Shown here piece by piece: positions 32,008 to 42,000 of a stretch of DNA of 64,000 bases (within the stretch, counting starts at the first letter, position 1; every line of letters starts with the position of its first letter). The stretch is taken from NCBI RefSeq assembly GCF_022811645.1, contig NZ_CP094534.1:4340001-4404000 (forward strand). Reading direction: 5' to 3'. The notes below the pieces were generated by a model that worked only from the letters and a program-made list of their open reading frames with translations, ran no database searches and was not told the origin of the DNA. The DNA comes from Hymenobacter monticola (GTDB lineage Bacteria; Bacteroidota; Bacteroidia; Cytophagales; Hymenobacteraceae). A program made the translations under genes and the position numbers.

Positions 32008-34275
32008 TTACAACGGCGGCGCGCAGCGAAAAGCTCCCTGAGCCGTCACGTCCCAGGTGCGGAAGCCGTGGGCACGCAGGCTGGAATCCTGCCGGGCCAC
32101 GTACCAGATTTTGCAGCTTGAGTCGAACACCACCCGGGCCTTTTTCCCAAATAGGGCAGCCACGGTTTCGGGCTTCACGCGGGCGTTGCGGCGCAACACC
32201 AGCACATCGACCGGCGCCGGCTGCGTGGCCGAAGAAATCCGGCCCGAAACGAAGCCTACACGCAGGCCGCGCCACTGCGTCAGCACCACCGGCCCGGTGC
32301 GAAAAAACGGATTTTCGGCTGCGCTATCGGCATCGGTGAGGCGCTGCACGGGCACGGTGGTGCCGCGCCAGCCCACGCTGTAGTGCGTGCGCCGGGCCGC
32401 TTTGCGGATGATGCCGGGCAGTAGGCGGTAGGTGCGTTCGGTTTCGTTGAGCGGAACTGAATCGGACGTGACAAACTCGGCGCTAGCGCCCTGCCAGAAA
32501 CCCACCGCCGACCGGCGCGGAATGCTGTACACAATGAATTCCTCGGTGGGCGCCACAGCGCGGGCCTCGGCCACCCGGCTGCCGGCGTAGCAGAGCAGCA
32601 GCAGGGCCATGCCACGCAGCCAGCCCAGCTGCCGGGTGTTGAGCCAGGCCAGGAAGGTGCCGATTAGCCCGAAGATGAGCACCGTTTGCAGGGCCGAAAC
32701 GTGGATTTCGCGCACCACCCAGCCGGAAAAGTAGCGGCTGATGAGGAAGATGTATTCGTTGAAAAGCCAGACCATTTTTTCAAAGAGCCAAGCCACTCCT
32801 TTGGGCGCCCACTCCAGATATTTGGCTAAGCTTGGAAACCACACGCACGGCCACGCCACGATGCCCTTCACCAACAGCAAAGCCAGCCCCACATACACGG
32901 CCGCGCTCGAAATGGGCACGGCCACCAGATTGGAAAACAGGAAGCTGAACGGAAACTGGTGGAAGTAATAAAGCCCCAGGGCAAACGTGGCCACCTGCGC
33001 CGCCAGCGACAGCGCTACCGCCTGCCACACCTTATCCAGGGCCACCCCGCTCCATTTCCAGGCCCACTGCACGGCCTTGCTTTGCCAGGGACGCTGCCGG
33101 GCGTAGAAATGACCTTCTACATCGAGCCAGCGGGCAATGCGCGGCTGAATGTAGACGATGCTCAGCACCGCCAGAAACGATAATTGGAAGCCCACATCGG
33201 CCACCAGAAACGGATTCCAGAGCAACAGGAAAAACGCTGCCACGGCCAGTGTGTTGAAGATGGAACTCTGCCGCCCCCAGGCCCGCCCAATGATGAGAAA
33301 GGTAAACATGACGGTGGCCCGCAGCACCGACGCCGACAACCCCGTCACAAACGCATAGCTCCAGATAACGGTAAGCCCCAGTAGCGCCGACCACAGGCGA
33401 AAACCGGGTACCCGGCCGAAAAAAAAATGTAATACCACCGTCAGGGCCGCAAACAGCAGCCCCACCTGCAAGCCGCTCACGGCCATGATATGCGAGGTGC
33501 CCGTGCTGCTGTAAGCCTGCTTCGTATCGGCATCCACATCGTCCTTGATGCCTAGCACCAGCGCTGACGCAATGGCATATTCGCGTTTGGTTTTGATGTA
33601 ATCCTTAAAAACCCTGTCGAGTGTTTCAGCACACTTCATGCTCAACGCCACCAGAACATTTGGTGGGCTGAAACGCAACATTTTGTACTGGTCGGGGTGG
33701 ATGTACTGCTGGTGGTACACCTGCCGGTACGCCAGGTATTGGCGGTAGTCGAACTCGCCGGGGTTCAGGGGGGGCTTGCTGGGGTCGGGGTGGCCGCGGA
33801 TGAGCCAGACCTCGCCGTAGCGCGGCTGGGCAATGCCTGCCACCCGCGGCAGCGACACGCGCACGCCGCCCGTGGCGCGCCGCCACTGCCCCCCCACGCG
33901 CACCGATTGCACCCGCAGCGTGGTGGCGAAGGTGGCCGAACGTACTACGGTCGCCTCGTCTACCACGGCCTGGTAGCATTCCACTTTGTCGGCGAAGCGG
34001 AAAAGATGGTCGGCGCGGCGGCTCTCGGTAGCCCGCTGCGTGAGCGCGGCGCCGAATATCATGACCGCGAGCAAAGCGAGAATACCCGCCGCGTCGCTCG
34101 CCGCCGGTTTCCGTTGGCGGATAGCCCAGCCGATGGCTGCCACGGCGGCTACGGCCAGCCCCACCGCCACGGGCCACAATTCCGGCCAGGCCTCACCCAG
34201 ATAGAGGTAGGCCACAATGCCAATAATCAGCGCGGGCGTGTAGCGAACGAACGGGAACGTGGCCCAGGTAATCAT
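32008..34275 (-). CDS. comEC: ComEC/Rec2-family competence membrane protein
   Basis: 755 aa from the ATG at 34275. Order: two or three N-terminal membrane helices; a DUF4131-type soluble domain with NPGEFDYRQYLAYRQVYHQQ; then the Competence domain, a polytopic channel marked by GTSHIMAVSGLQVGLLFAAL, FVTGLSASVLRATVMFTFLI, LWNPFLVADVGFQLSFLAVL and FHQFPFSFLFSNLVAVPISS. It moves single-stranded DNA across the inner membrane in transformation. The C-terminal ~170 residues keep the MBL-like topology but show no HxHxDH metal motif, so the nuclease domain found in many ComEC proteins looks inactive or degenerate. With dprA it indicates competence potential. Confidence 0.93.
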   Translation of the reverse strand: MITWATFPFVRYTPALIIGIVAYLYLGEAWPELWPVAVGLAVAAVAAIGWAIRQRKPAASDAAGILALLAVMIFGAALTQRATESRRADHLFRFADKVECYQAVVDEATVVRSATFATTLRVQSVRVGGQWRRATGGVRVSLPRVAGIAQPRYGEVWLIRGHPDPSKPPLNPGEFDYRQYLAYRQVYHQQYIHPDQYKMLRFSPPNVLVALSMKCAETLDRVFKDYIKTKREYAIASALVLGIKDDVDADTKQAYSSTGTSHIMAVSGLQVGLLFAALTVVLHFFFGRVPGFRLWSALLGLTVIWSYAFVTGLSASVLRATVMFTFLIIGRAWGRQSSIFNTLAVAAFFLLLWNPFLVADVGFQLSFLAVLSIVYIQPRIARWLDVEGHFYARQRPWQSKAVQWAWKWSGVALDKVWQAVALSLAAQVATFALGLYYFHQFPFSFLFSNLVAVPISSAAVYVGLALLLVKGIVAWPCVWFPSLAKYLEWAPKGVAWLFEKMVWLFNEYIFLISRYFSGWVVREIHVSALQTVLIFGLIGTFLAWLNTRQLGWLRGMALLLLCYAGSRVAEARAVAPTEEFIVYSIPRRSAVGFWQGASAEFVTSDSVPLNETERTYRLLPGIIRKAARRTHYSVGWRGTTVPVQRLTDADSAAENPFFRTGPVVLTQWRGLRVGFVSGRISSATQPAPVDVLVLRRNARVKPETVAALFGKKARVVFDSSCKIWYVARQDSSLRAHGFRTWDVTAQGAFRCAPPL

Positions 34276-34375
34276 TAGCGGCAGAGGCAAAGGACATATT
34301 AGGCTGGCAATGTAGCGGTTTGCCTGCAAACCACCAGCTTCGCTTATGCTTCTACCGATTTAAACGCTCGCAGCC

Positions 34376-34813
34376 TTATTCCAGCACCATTTTGTAATGC
34401 TGAATGTCGGCTTCCACGAACATATCGCCCTCCGCTTTGAAGCCGTGACGGGCGTAAAACGGCACTGCCCGAAGCTGCGCGTTCAGGTACACCGGGGCAT
34501 TGGGCAGTTCGGCCCGCACATCGGTCAGCACGGCGCGGAGCAGTACGGCTCCTATTTCCTGGTTGCGAAACTCCGGCAGCACGGCGAAACGCTCGAGTTT
34601 CACCCCGTTCTCGGTTTCGCGCCAGCGGGCGGCCCCGGCGGGCGTGCCATCGGTGGCGCGGGCCAGGTAGTGGCGGGCGTCGCGGCGGTCGTGCTCGTCA
34701 AACTCTAACTCCACGGGCACGCCCTGCTCCTGCTGAAATACTTTTTCGCGAATGGTGAAGGCGGCGTCGAGGTCGCGCAGGTCGGTGATGCGGTTGGCAG
34801 TGGCGGCGGCCAT
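34376..34813 (-). CDS. GNAT-family N-acetyltransferase
   Basis: 145 aa from the ATG at 34813. It resembles the ElaA/YjcF-like small GNAT group: REKVFQQEQGVPVELEFDEH, HYLARATDGTPAGAARWRE, the acetyl-CoA motif LERFAVLPEFRNQEIGAVLL and PVYLNAQLRAVPFYARHGFK. The end is VEADIQHYKMVLE. The substrate is unknown. An upstream in-frame ATG at 34885 would extend the protein through the 34842-34930 inverted repeat and is rejected. Confidence 0.9.
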   Translation of the reverse strand: MAAATANRITDLRDLDAAFTIREKVFQQEQGVPVELEFDEHDRRDARHYLARATDGTPAGAARWRETENGVKLERFAVLPEFRNQEIGAVLLRAVLTDVRAELPNAPVYLNAQLRAVPFYARHGFKAEGDMFVEADIQHYKMVLE

Positions 34814-34841
34814 GTTAATGAAGATTAGTATGGTTAAAAAC

Positions 34842-34930
34842 CTGTCATCCTGAGCGTAGCGAAGGACCTTGTCACGCTTGAACAAATTGCTCTAACGTGA
34901 CAAGGGCCTTCGCTACGCTCAGGATGACAG
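34842..34930. repeat. Intergenic inverted repeat with CTGTCATCCTGAGCG ends
   Basis: A 24-bp perfect inverted repeat (34842-34865 with 34907-34930) continues, after a one-base mismatch, into a further 10-bp stem (34867-34876 with 34896-34905). The same end sequence TGTCATCCTGAGCG recurs at 60798. It lies between the GNAT and phoH genes and is probably a dispersed repeat that folds into a long hairpin. Confidence 0.85.
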
Positions 34931-34945
34931 ATGGTTATTATAAAT

Positions 34946-36040
34946 CTACAGTGCTTGCTCGTGGTTCACGGGCAGGTCAGTGTCATCGGCGGCCGGAGCA
35001 TCAGCCAGCAGGCCCTGCTCGCGCAGACGGCGCTCGTGGCGCTCGTCGCGGCGCGAGGCACCGTTTTGCTGGGCCTGGCGGCGCTGCTCGTCCGAGTCGA
35101 ACCGGTCGTAGGCCTGCACTATTTCCTTCACCAAGCGGTGGCGCACCACGTCCTCGGCCGTCATTTCTACGAAGCCGATACCGGGCACATCCTTCAATAT
35201 ATCAAGTGCCTGCATCAGGCCCGATTTCTGGCGGGTGGGGAGGTCAATCTGGCTGCGGTCGCCGTTCACCATCACCTTCGCGCTCGGCCCCATGCGGGTC
35301 AGGAACATCTTAATCTGCGAGGGCGTGGTGTTCTGGGCCTCGTCGAGCAGCACAAAGGCGTTGTTCAGGGTGCGGCCGCGCATGTAGGCCAACGGGGCAA
35401 TTTCGATGATTTTGTTTTCCTGGTAGAATTTCAGCTTTTCGGCCGGAATCATGTCTTCCAGGGCGTCGTAAATCGGCCGCAGGTAGGGGTCAACCTTCTC
35501 CTTCATGTCGCCGGGCAGGAAACCCAGGCTTTCACCGGCCTCCACCACGGGACGCGAGATGATGATTTTCTTCACCTCCTTGTTTTTGAGCGCGCGCACG
35601 GCCAAGGCCACCGAAATGTAGGTTTTGCCGGTGCCGGCCGGGCCCAGGGTGAAGGTCAAATCGTGCGCCATGACGGCATCAATCAGCTTTTGCTGGTTGG
35701 GCGTTTTGGCTTTGATGACGCCGCCTTTGGCCCCGAAGAGCAGCACGTCGGGCGAGGCGGCCAGCACCCGGCCCTCGGCCTCCTCAGAGGTGGCAGAGAG
35801 GTATTGGTTCACCGTTTTGTCGGTAACGGCGCCGTATTGGTGGTAGTGCTCGATGAGCGACGACAATAAATCGTTGATGCGGGAAATAATTGCCGGCTGG
35901 CCCTGAATCTTGATTTCGTTGCCGCGGCTGATGATTTTAGAACCCGGGAAAGCGGCGGCTAACTGGCGGATATTCTGATTGTCGGGGCCGAGGAAATCGA
36001 CCAGAGACATGTTTTCGAGGGTGATGATTTTTTCGACCAA
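34946..36040 (-). CDS. phoH: PhoH-family ATPase
   Basis: 364 aa from a TTG at 36040, chosen because the family-like VEKIITLEN lies upstream of the first ATG (36010, MSLVDFLGPD). PhoH-like proteins are cytoplasmic P-loop ATPases/helicases linked to RNA processing and ribosome quality. The N-terminal KH-like segment FPGSKIISRGNEIKIQG precedes the ATPase: Walker A in LGPAGTGKTYISVALAV, ISRPVVEAGESLGFLPGDMK, Walker B in FVLLDEAQNTTPSQIKMFLT, and the arginine/sensor region VNGDRSQIDLP. The C-terminal ~45 residues are charged and low in complexity. It is divergent from the SAM hydrolase gene, 126 bp away. Confidence 0.95.
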   Translation of the reverse strand: MVEKIITLENMSLVDFLGPDNQNIRQLAAAFPGSKIISRGNEIKIQGQPAIISRINDLLSSLIEHYHQYGAVTDKTVNQYLSATSEEAEGRVLAASPDVLLFGAKGGVIKAKTPNQQKLIDAVMAHDLTFTLGPAGTGKTYISVALAVRALKNKEVKKIIISRPVVEAGESLGFLPGDMKEKVDPYLRPIYDALEDMIPAEKLKFYQENKIIEIAPLAYMRGRTLNNAFVLLDEAQNTTPSQIKMFLTRMGPSAKVMVNGDRSQIDLPTRQKSGLMQALDILKDVPGIGFVEMTAEDVVRHRLVKEIVQAYDRFDSDEQRRQAQQNGASRRDERHERRLREQGLLADAPAADDTDLPVNHEQAL

Positions 36041-36108
36041 GGGCGAGGAGTGGGAAAAGAATGGGAACGAGCAAGCAAAAAGAAACCGGCCTTTCAACCC
36101 AAACCGGC

Positions 36109-36116
36109 TACTTTTG
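36109..36116 (+). promoter_or_regulatory. Putative -7 promoter element of the SAM hydrolase gene
   Basis: TACTTTTG matches TAnnTTTG exactly, 50 bp before the ATG at 36167. The flanking divergent region also contains repeated AAACCGG and its inverse CCGGTTT. Confidence 0.45.
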
Positions 36117-36166
36117 CCCCGGTTTGGGCGGCCCGACAATACTACGAAAAACAACCGAACGCAGGC

Positions 36167-36937
36167 ATGGGCTTGATTACATTGCTGACCGATTTTGGCT
36201 ACCGCGACCACTACGTGGCGGCGCTAAAAGCGCGGCTGTTGCACCTGGCCCCGGCGGTTCCGGTCGTCGACATCAGCCACGGCGTCGAACCCTTTAACAT
36301 CGCGCACGCCGTTCACGTTCTCCAAGCCGTGTTTCGGGACTTTCCCGTGGGCACGGTGCACGTCGTCGGCGTCGACGACCACGGCGCCGGTCCCGAACCG
36401 GGCTGGCAGGCCCTGCGCCACGAGGGCCACTACTTCCTGGCCGGCGACAACGGCATTCTGGCCCTGCTCACCAATGGCGCGCCCGAGGAACTGGTGGCCC
36501 TGCCGGCCGCCGTCACGGCCTCTCCCACCCGCGACGTGCTGCTGCCCGCCGCCGTGGCCCTGGCCCAAGGCGAGCCCCTGGCTTCGCTGGGCCCTGTGGT
36601 GCAGGATTTTCACCGCCTCAACAACCGGCAGCTGCGCATCCAGGACCACCGCGTGACGGGCCACGTGGCGCACGTGGACCACTACGGCAACTTGATTACC
36701 AACATCTCGCGCACGGCCGTGGATGCCGTGGGCCACGGCCGCAAATTCGCCGTGCACTTCGGGCGCGACGTGGTGCGCGAAGTGCATCCGCATTTCTCGG
36801 CCGCCCCTCCCGGCGAAGCTGTGGTGGTGTTCAATAGCCAGGATTGCCTGTGCCTGGGCATTTGCCAGGGCAACGCCTCGGAACTGCTGGGCCTGCATTT
36901 CGACTCGCAAGTGGACGTGCGGTTTCCGGTGGAGTAA
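36167..36937 (+). CDS. S-adenosyl-L-methionine hydrolase (adenosine-forming)
   Basis: 256 aa from the ATG at 36167 (MGLITLLTDFGYRDHYVAAL). It belongs to the DUF62/SAM hydroxide adenosyltransferase family, which hydrolyses SAM to adenosine and methionine and is related to fluorinase and chlorinase. Family motifs: LTDFGYRDHYV, VVDISHGVEPFNIAHAVHVL, VHVVGVDDHG (usually VDPGVG in the family), FLAGDNGILAL and the C-terminal-domain motif HVDHYGNLITNI. The physiological purpose is not settled for bacterial members. It stands alone, divergent from phoH, and is followed by a hairpin-rich gap. Confidence 0.9.
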   Translation: MGLITLLTDFGYRDHYVAALKARLLHLAPAVPVVDISHGVEPFNIAHAVHVLQAVFRDFPVGTVHVVGVDDHGAGPEPGWQALRHEGHYFLAGDNGILALLTNGAPEELVALPAAVTASPTRDVLLPAAVALAQGEPLASLGPVVQDFHRLNNRQLRIQDHRVTGHVAHVDHYGNLITNISRTAVDAVGHGRKFAVHFGRDVVREVHPHFSAAPPGEAVVVFNSQDCLCLGICQGNASELLGLHFDSQVDVRFPVE

Positions 36938-36949
36938 TTCAGTTGCCGT

Positions 36950-37184
36950 CTGTCATTGCGAGCGCAGCGCGGCAATCCTTCCTCTTCATTCGCGACCGGC
37001 TTTAAGTTGTGACAACGCCTTAGCCCCAGCAGAACCTCACGTGCTCCTTCCCCTAAAAGCGGGAAGCCACGCGGTTTTCATAGCAGAAAAGCCCCGATAC
37101 ATTCCTGTACCGGGGCTTTATCACATTAGATGGCTAGTCGCTGAGAACAGGACGGATTGCTTCGGCTCCGCCTCGCAATGACAG
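36950..37184. repeat. Inverted repeat pair with CTGTCATTGCGAG ends flanking a hairpin
   Basis: The left end (36950-36978) and right end (37154-37184) are imperfect inverted copies sharing CTGTCATTGCGAG and GCAATCC. The interior holds the separate terminator-like hairpin at 37089-37118. This resembles a non-coding dispersed element (235 bp), possibly MITE-like; no flanking target duplication was established. Confidence 0.7.
37089..37118. terminator. Terminator-like hairpin between convergent genes
   Basis: A 12-bp stem with one mismatch (37089-37100 with 37107-37118) and A/T-rich flanks lies between the convergent SAM hydrolase and esterase genes. It could serve both. Confidence 0.6.
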
Positions 37185-37199
37185 GTGCTGCCTCTACAC

Positions 37200-38369
37200 C
37201 TACTTCAGCGCGCCTTTCAGGTCGCTGACGGCTACGCCCTGGGCGTCTTTGGCTTCGGGCACTACGGCAGCCATGCCGAAGAATTCGTGGGTGGTGCCGT
37301 CGTATTTCTTGTAGTTGGTTTTCACGCCGGCGGCGGTGAGTTTGTCGGCGAGGGTTTTGCCTTCGCTGGTGAGCGGGTCGTAGTCGGCGGCGATGATGGT
37401 AGTGGGCTCCAGGCCCTTCAGGTCAGCGGCTACGAGGTTGATGCGCGGGTCTTTTAGGTCGGCGGGGGTGCGCTGGTAGTTCTTGAAGAACCACTCCATG
37501 CCACCCTTGTTGAGCGGGGCGGTTTCGGTGTTAGCCAGGTAAGAAGGCGTGTTGGTGTCGGAGCCGGCAATGGGGTACACCAGCACCTGGTACTTGGGCA
37601 GGGCCACTTTTTTGTCGCGGGCCATGATGCTCACGTTGCAGGCCAGGTTGCCGCCGGCGCTTTCGCCCACCACGGCCACTTTGTTGGGGTCGCCCTTCAT
37701 GCTGGCGGCGTTTTTCAGCACGTACTGGTAGGCGGCGAAGGAATCGTCGTGGGCCGTGGGGAATTTATGCTCCGGGCCTTTGCGGTATTCTACCGACACC
37801 ACCACGGCGCCCACCTGCTCGCACAGGGCCTGGGCCGAGGCGGCGTAGGTGTCGTTGGTGGCAATCACCCAGCCGCCGCCGTGGTAATACACGATGACCG
37901 GAAACGGGCCGTTGCCGCCCTTAGGCGTGTAGATGCGGGCTTTCACGCCGGGCATCAGGGCTTTGGTCACGGTGTCGCAGTTGAGGGGCGGCGCGGGGAT
38001 GCCGCTCACGCGCATCTGTTTCATGGCGGCGTCGGCGGCGCTGGGCTGCTTGCGGGCCTGGGCGGCGGTGAGTTCGGGGAAGGGCTTGTTTTTGAAGCTC
38101 ATGAGCTGCTCAATCACGGCTTGCATCTCGGGCTTGATGTTGAGGCCCCAGGCGGGCTTGGCCATGGTGGGCTTGACTTCGCCGGGCGTGCTGGCCGTGC
38201 CGGCGCTGTCGGGCTTGGCGGCCATGCCGGTCGAATCGCCGGCTGGCGTCGTGGTGGTGGTTTCGGTGGTAGTGGAGTTGCTGCCGCAGCTGCTGAGCAG
38301 CAGGCTACCGGCCAGGGCCGGAGCCACCAGCACCGCCAAAGAGAGCGAACGGGAGGTGAACTGTTTCAT
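37200..38369 (-). CDS. Lipoprotein alpha/beta-hydrolase (HSL family esterase)
   Basis: 389 aa. A lipoprotein signal peptide ends LLLSSC with Cys28, followed by a Thr/Ala/Pro-rich linker of ~45 residues. The catalytic domain has the HSL-family oxyanion motif HGGGW (163-167), nucleophile Ser237 in GESAGG, Asp331 in YDPLTSEG and His361 in TTHEFFGM. It would hydrolyse short-chain esters, probably in the periplasm or on the outer membrane. The true substrate is unknown. The N-terminal LAGSLLLSSC resembles the small lipoprotein at 38626, suggesting local duplication of the signal region. Confidence 0.93.
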   Translation of the reverse strand: MKQFTSRSLSLAVLVAPALAGSLLLSSCGSNSTTTETTTTTPAGDSTGMAAKPDSAGTASTPGEVKPTMAKPAWGLNIKPEMQAVIEQLMSFKNKPFPELTAAQARKQPSAADAAMKQMRVSGIPAPPLNCDTVTKALMPGVKARIYTPKGGNGPFPVIVYYHGGGWVIATNDTYAASAQALCEQVGAVVVSVEYRKGPEHKFPTAHDDSFAAYQYVLKNAASMKGDPNKVAVVGESAGGNLACNVSIMARDKKVALPKYQVLVYPIAGSDTNTPSYLANTETAPLNKGGMEWFFKNYQRTPADLKDPRINLVAADLKGLEPTTIIAADYDPLTSEGKTLADKLTAAGVKTNYKKYDGTTHEFFGMAAVVPEAKDAQGVAVSDLKGALK

Positions 38370-38553
38370 GGAAGTCTAAGAACGTAGAAGTTGTGAAAGA
38401 TGAATTGGTGACGCCCTTTACGCAATGTCGAGCTTATAGTTGAGACGCATTAAATTTTTTAATTCATTACGCGGCAATCATTACAGCTGGACTTATAGAG
38501 TTATAAATTTTATTTTTCTAAAGCATGCAATTCGTCTAAGCACCAAATCAAAA

Positions 38554-38589
38554 TCCCCGCTGCCATCGGTTTACGCGACGGAGCGGGGA
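38554..38589 (-). terminator. Terminator of the small lipoprotein gene
   Basis: An 8-bp GC-rich stem (38554-38561 with 38582-38589) is followed on the minus strand by TTTT, 36 bp after the stop of the gene at 38626. Confidence 0.65.
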
Positions 38590-38625
38590 CTTTTACGAAG
38601 GGCCGGAACACCGGCGCGGGGGCAA

Positions 38626-38847
38626 TTATTGCGCAGTCGAATCGGACGCCATGCCGGCGCTGGAAGCGGGAGCTGTGGTGGCGGCACTATCGGAAGCGGC
38701 GTTGGTGTCGCTGGAAACCACGGTGGCGGTTTTGTCGGCTTCGGTGGCTTTGGGCTCGCTGTTGCAGCTGCTCAGCAGCAGGCCGCCGGCCAGGGCCGGG
38801 GTCAGGAAACAGGCAAAAGCAACGCGACGAAAGAGGGAGGATTTCAT
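38626..38847 (-). CDS. Small Ser/Ala/Thr-rich lipoprotein
   Basis: 73 aa. The signal peptide is MKSSLFRRVAFACFLTPALA, with lipobox GLLLSSC; the processed form is only ~45 residues, rich in Ala, Ser, Thr and Asp (KTATVVSSDTNAASDSAATT), and has no predicted fold. The N-terminal PALAGGLLLSSCNS closely resembles PALAGSLLLSSCGS of the upstream esterase lipoprotein, so the two leaders are probably homologous. It may be a surface filler or a decayed duplicate. No function is assigned. Confidence 0.7.
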   Translation of the reverse strand: MKSSLFRRVAFACFLTPALAGGLLLSSCNSEPKATEADKTATVVSSDTNAASDSAATTAPASSAGMASDSTAQ

Positions 38848-39047
38848 GATAAACGGAAAGGTGAATGTGGAACTTGGAAAGAACAGGTTTCGCTGGGCTT
38901 TACGGCCGGACTTGCCAATAGTTGGTTATGCGACTGTGATTTAGCAGGTCCGAAGGCTTAAAAACGGGCTGGCTATGCGGCTCCGCAAACCTTTGTACCA
39001 GGGTTAAAACCGGCTTTTTCAATTCTTCCGGCGGAGGCAAGTTTTTG

Positions 39048-39055
39048 TAAATTTG
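39048..39055 (+). promoter_or_regulatory. Putative -7 promoter element of the amylase gene
   Basis: TAAATTTG matches TAnnTTTG exactly, 31 bp before the ATG at 39087. The -33 position is not clear (TTC near 39018). Confidence 0.5.
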
Positions 39056-39086
39056 TGGTTGCTCCCACCCTGCTTATATCTTCTAA

Positions 39087-42000
39087 ATGAGAAAACGTTA
39101 CGCCCTGGCGGCGCTGTGGCTGCTGGCCTTGCTGAGCCAGTTCCCCGCCGCCGCCCAAACCACCGTGAAGCGCGTGGTGCTGCAAGCTTTTTGGTGGGAC
39201 TACTACAACGGCAACTACCGCTTCAAGTGGGCCGACTACCTCACCGAGCTGGCCCCGCGCCTGAAAAGCATGGGCGTCGACGCCGTCTGGATTCCGCCCA
39301 CGCCCAAAAACAAGAACGCCACCAACGACGTGGGCTATTCGCCCTTCGACCACTACGACCTGGGCGACAAATACCAGAAGGGCGATGTGCGGACCCGTTT
39401 CGGCTCCAAAGACGAGTTTCTGCGCATGGTGGCCGTGCTGCACGCCAACGGCATTGAGGTGATTCAGGACGTGGTGCTGAACCACGCCGACGGGGCCGGC
39501 TCGGCCGCCAACGGCGACGGTGGCCAGGACCCCGAGCCCACCTACTCGATGGCCACCAACAGCGGCTACAAAACCTTCCGTTACAGCTCCTTTGCCACGC
39601 CGCAGCCCGAAGCCGGCGACAACGGCGCCGCCTACGCCGCCCGCCAGGGCCGCTGGCCAAAAAACTACGCCAACTTCCACCCCCACCTCGGCCACAACGA
39701 CACAGGCAGCGACATGACGGGCGCCTTCTTCGGTCCTGATTTCTGCTACGGCAACGACGGTGGCAACGACGGCTACAGCTCGCTCAGCCCCGGCTACCTC
39801 GCCCTTTACCCCGGCGCCTATAACCCTGCCCAGACCGCGGGCTACAGCCAGACGCAGGCCCGCAACTGGCTGGTGTGGATGAAAAAGCAAACCGGCGTCG
39901 ACGGCTTCCGCTGGGACGCGGTGAAACACTTCAGCTACAACGCGCAGCAGGACTTTAGCTTCAACCTGAAGTACAACGCCGGCTGGGCCAACGGCGGCGA
40001 AAGCATGTTCAACGTGGGCGAGTTCGTGGGCGGCAAGTCGGACCTGGATGGCTACGTAAACGACGTGCGGAGCCAGAACGGCGGCCAGGATTTCCTGATG
40101 GGCACCTTCGATTTTGGCCTGCGGGGCGCCATTTACGGGATGGTGAGCGGCAACGGCGGCTACAACCTGGCGCAGCTGCCGGCCGAGCAGCAGAATCAGC
40201 GCGTGGCCTACTACGCTGGCTCGAACACCTATGTGCACCGCACGGCGCCCTTCGTGAACAACCACGATACTTTCCGGCCCCAGCTCGACGCCACCGGCAA
40301 CTACACCGGTTGGAATGGCAGCCAGGAGCTGGCGGCGCACATCGACCCGTTCGACCCACGCCTGTCGGCGGCCTACGCCGTGGCTTTTGCCGTGGATGGC
40401 AACCCGCACCTCTTTTTTGAGGACTTGTTCAACATCGGCGGCACGGGCAAGCGCTGGACGCACCTGCCAGCCTCCACGGCCGACCTGCCCGTGCGCGACG
40501 ACCTGGTGAACCTGCTGTGGTGCCACCAGCACCTCAATTTCAAGGATGGTGCCTACAAAGTGACCTATGCTTCCGGCGACCACCTCGTGATGGAGCGCAG
40601 CACCAAAGCCCTTATTGGCATCAACGACAACTACAACACCTGGCAGAACAACACGGTGCGCACTGATTTCGCGGTGGGTACCCAACTCAAAGACTACTCG
40701 GGCGCCAACGGTACAGCCGTGCACACGGTGTTTCGAGGCAATGACGGCAACGCCTATGTGGACGTGAACACGCCGCCCTGCGACGGCAGCGCCCTGCTGG
40801 GCCGCCGGGGCTACTCGGTGTGGGCGCCGGTGGGCCAGGACAATTCGACCTACAACCCCTCCCGCGCCACCATTACCACCCAGGAATGGGAAATGGCCGA
40901 CGACTTGGGCGACCTGAACTGCGGCGGCCTGGGCCAGGGTGGTGCCCTGCCCTCGAACTCGACCAACACCCGGCTGGTGGGCAAAATCTTCGTGCAAGCT
41001 GGCCAGCCAGTGAGCTATAACCTCTACCCCGAAGCCAGCGGCAACACCCGCAGCCTCACCATCGGGGTGTACGACCTGCGCGGGCAGCTGCTCAGCAGCG
41101 CCACCGGCACGGCCGCCGCCAGCGGCACTTACACCGCCAGCACCACCGGGTGGCTGGCCCTGAAAGTGCGCAACACCATCGCCACCGTGGCCGGCCAGCG
41201 TGGCTACGTGAAGGTAAGCTACACCGCGCCTACGGCTGTGAACACCCTCACCGCACCGCTGCCCACCAACCAAGTGGCCATCTGGACCAGCAACGACGCC
41301 TCGGCCGACCCCGCCGACTGCCGCAACTGGGAAAACGGGGTGACGCCCACCGCCAGCACCGACGTGCTGATTCCGGCCGGCACCAGCTTCGCCCCACAGC
41401 TGGGCACGGGCAACCTGGCCGCCCACGACCTGACTGTAGAAAGCGGTGCCAGCCTCTCGCTGGCTGCGGGCAGCACCTGGCAGGTGAGCGGCAACGTGAC
41501 GGCCGCTGGCTCTATCGGCGGCTCCGGCACGCTGGAACTGAACGGCAGCGTCGAGCAAACCCTCAGCACCGGCGGCAGCACGGCCCTCGCCATCACCAAC
41601 CTCAAAATAAATAACGCCGCCAACGTGCGCCTGTTGAGCCCGGTGAGCGTGAGCGACGCCCTCACCTTCACCGCCGGCCACTTGGTAGTCGACAGCCAAA
41701 GCCTGACCCTGAGCAGCACCGCCACCATCAGCGGCGCCGACGCCAGCCGCTACGTGATTACGCCCGATGTGGCAGCCACCGGCGGCTACGTGGCCCGGCC
41801 CGTGCCCACGGGCGGGTCGGCCGTCGTATTCCCGGTGGGCACGGCCGCTTCTTACATGCCGCTTACGCTGGCCAATTCCGGCACCAGCACCACGTTCCAG
41901 GTGCGCACTTTCAGCGGTGTGCTCACCAATGGCCGCAGCGGCGCGCCTTATGCCCGACAGGCGGAATTCGTGAATCGTACCTGGGAAGCCACGCCGGCCC

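Noticed and set aside
38973..41699. 908-codon minus-strand open frame opposite the amylase gene
   Set aside because: It is antisense to a gene with clear GH13 motifs; the translation is Val/Gly/Ala/His-rich without any domain, typical of an opposite-strand shadow in GC-rich DNA.
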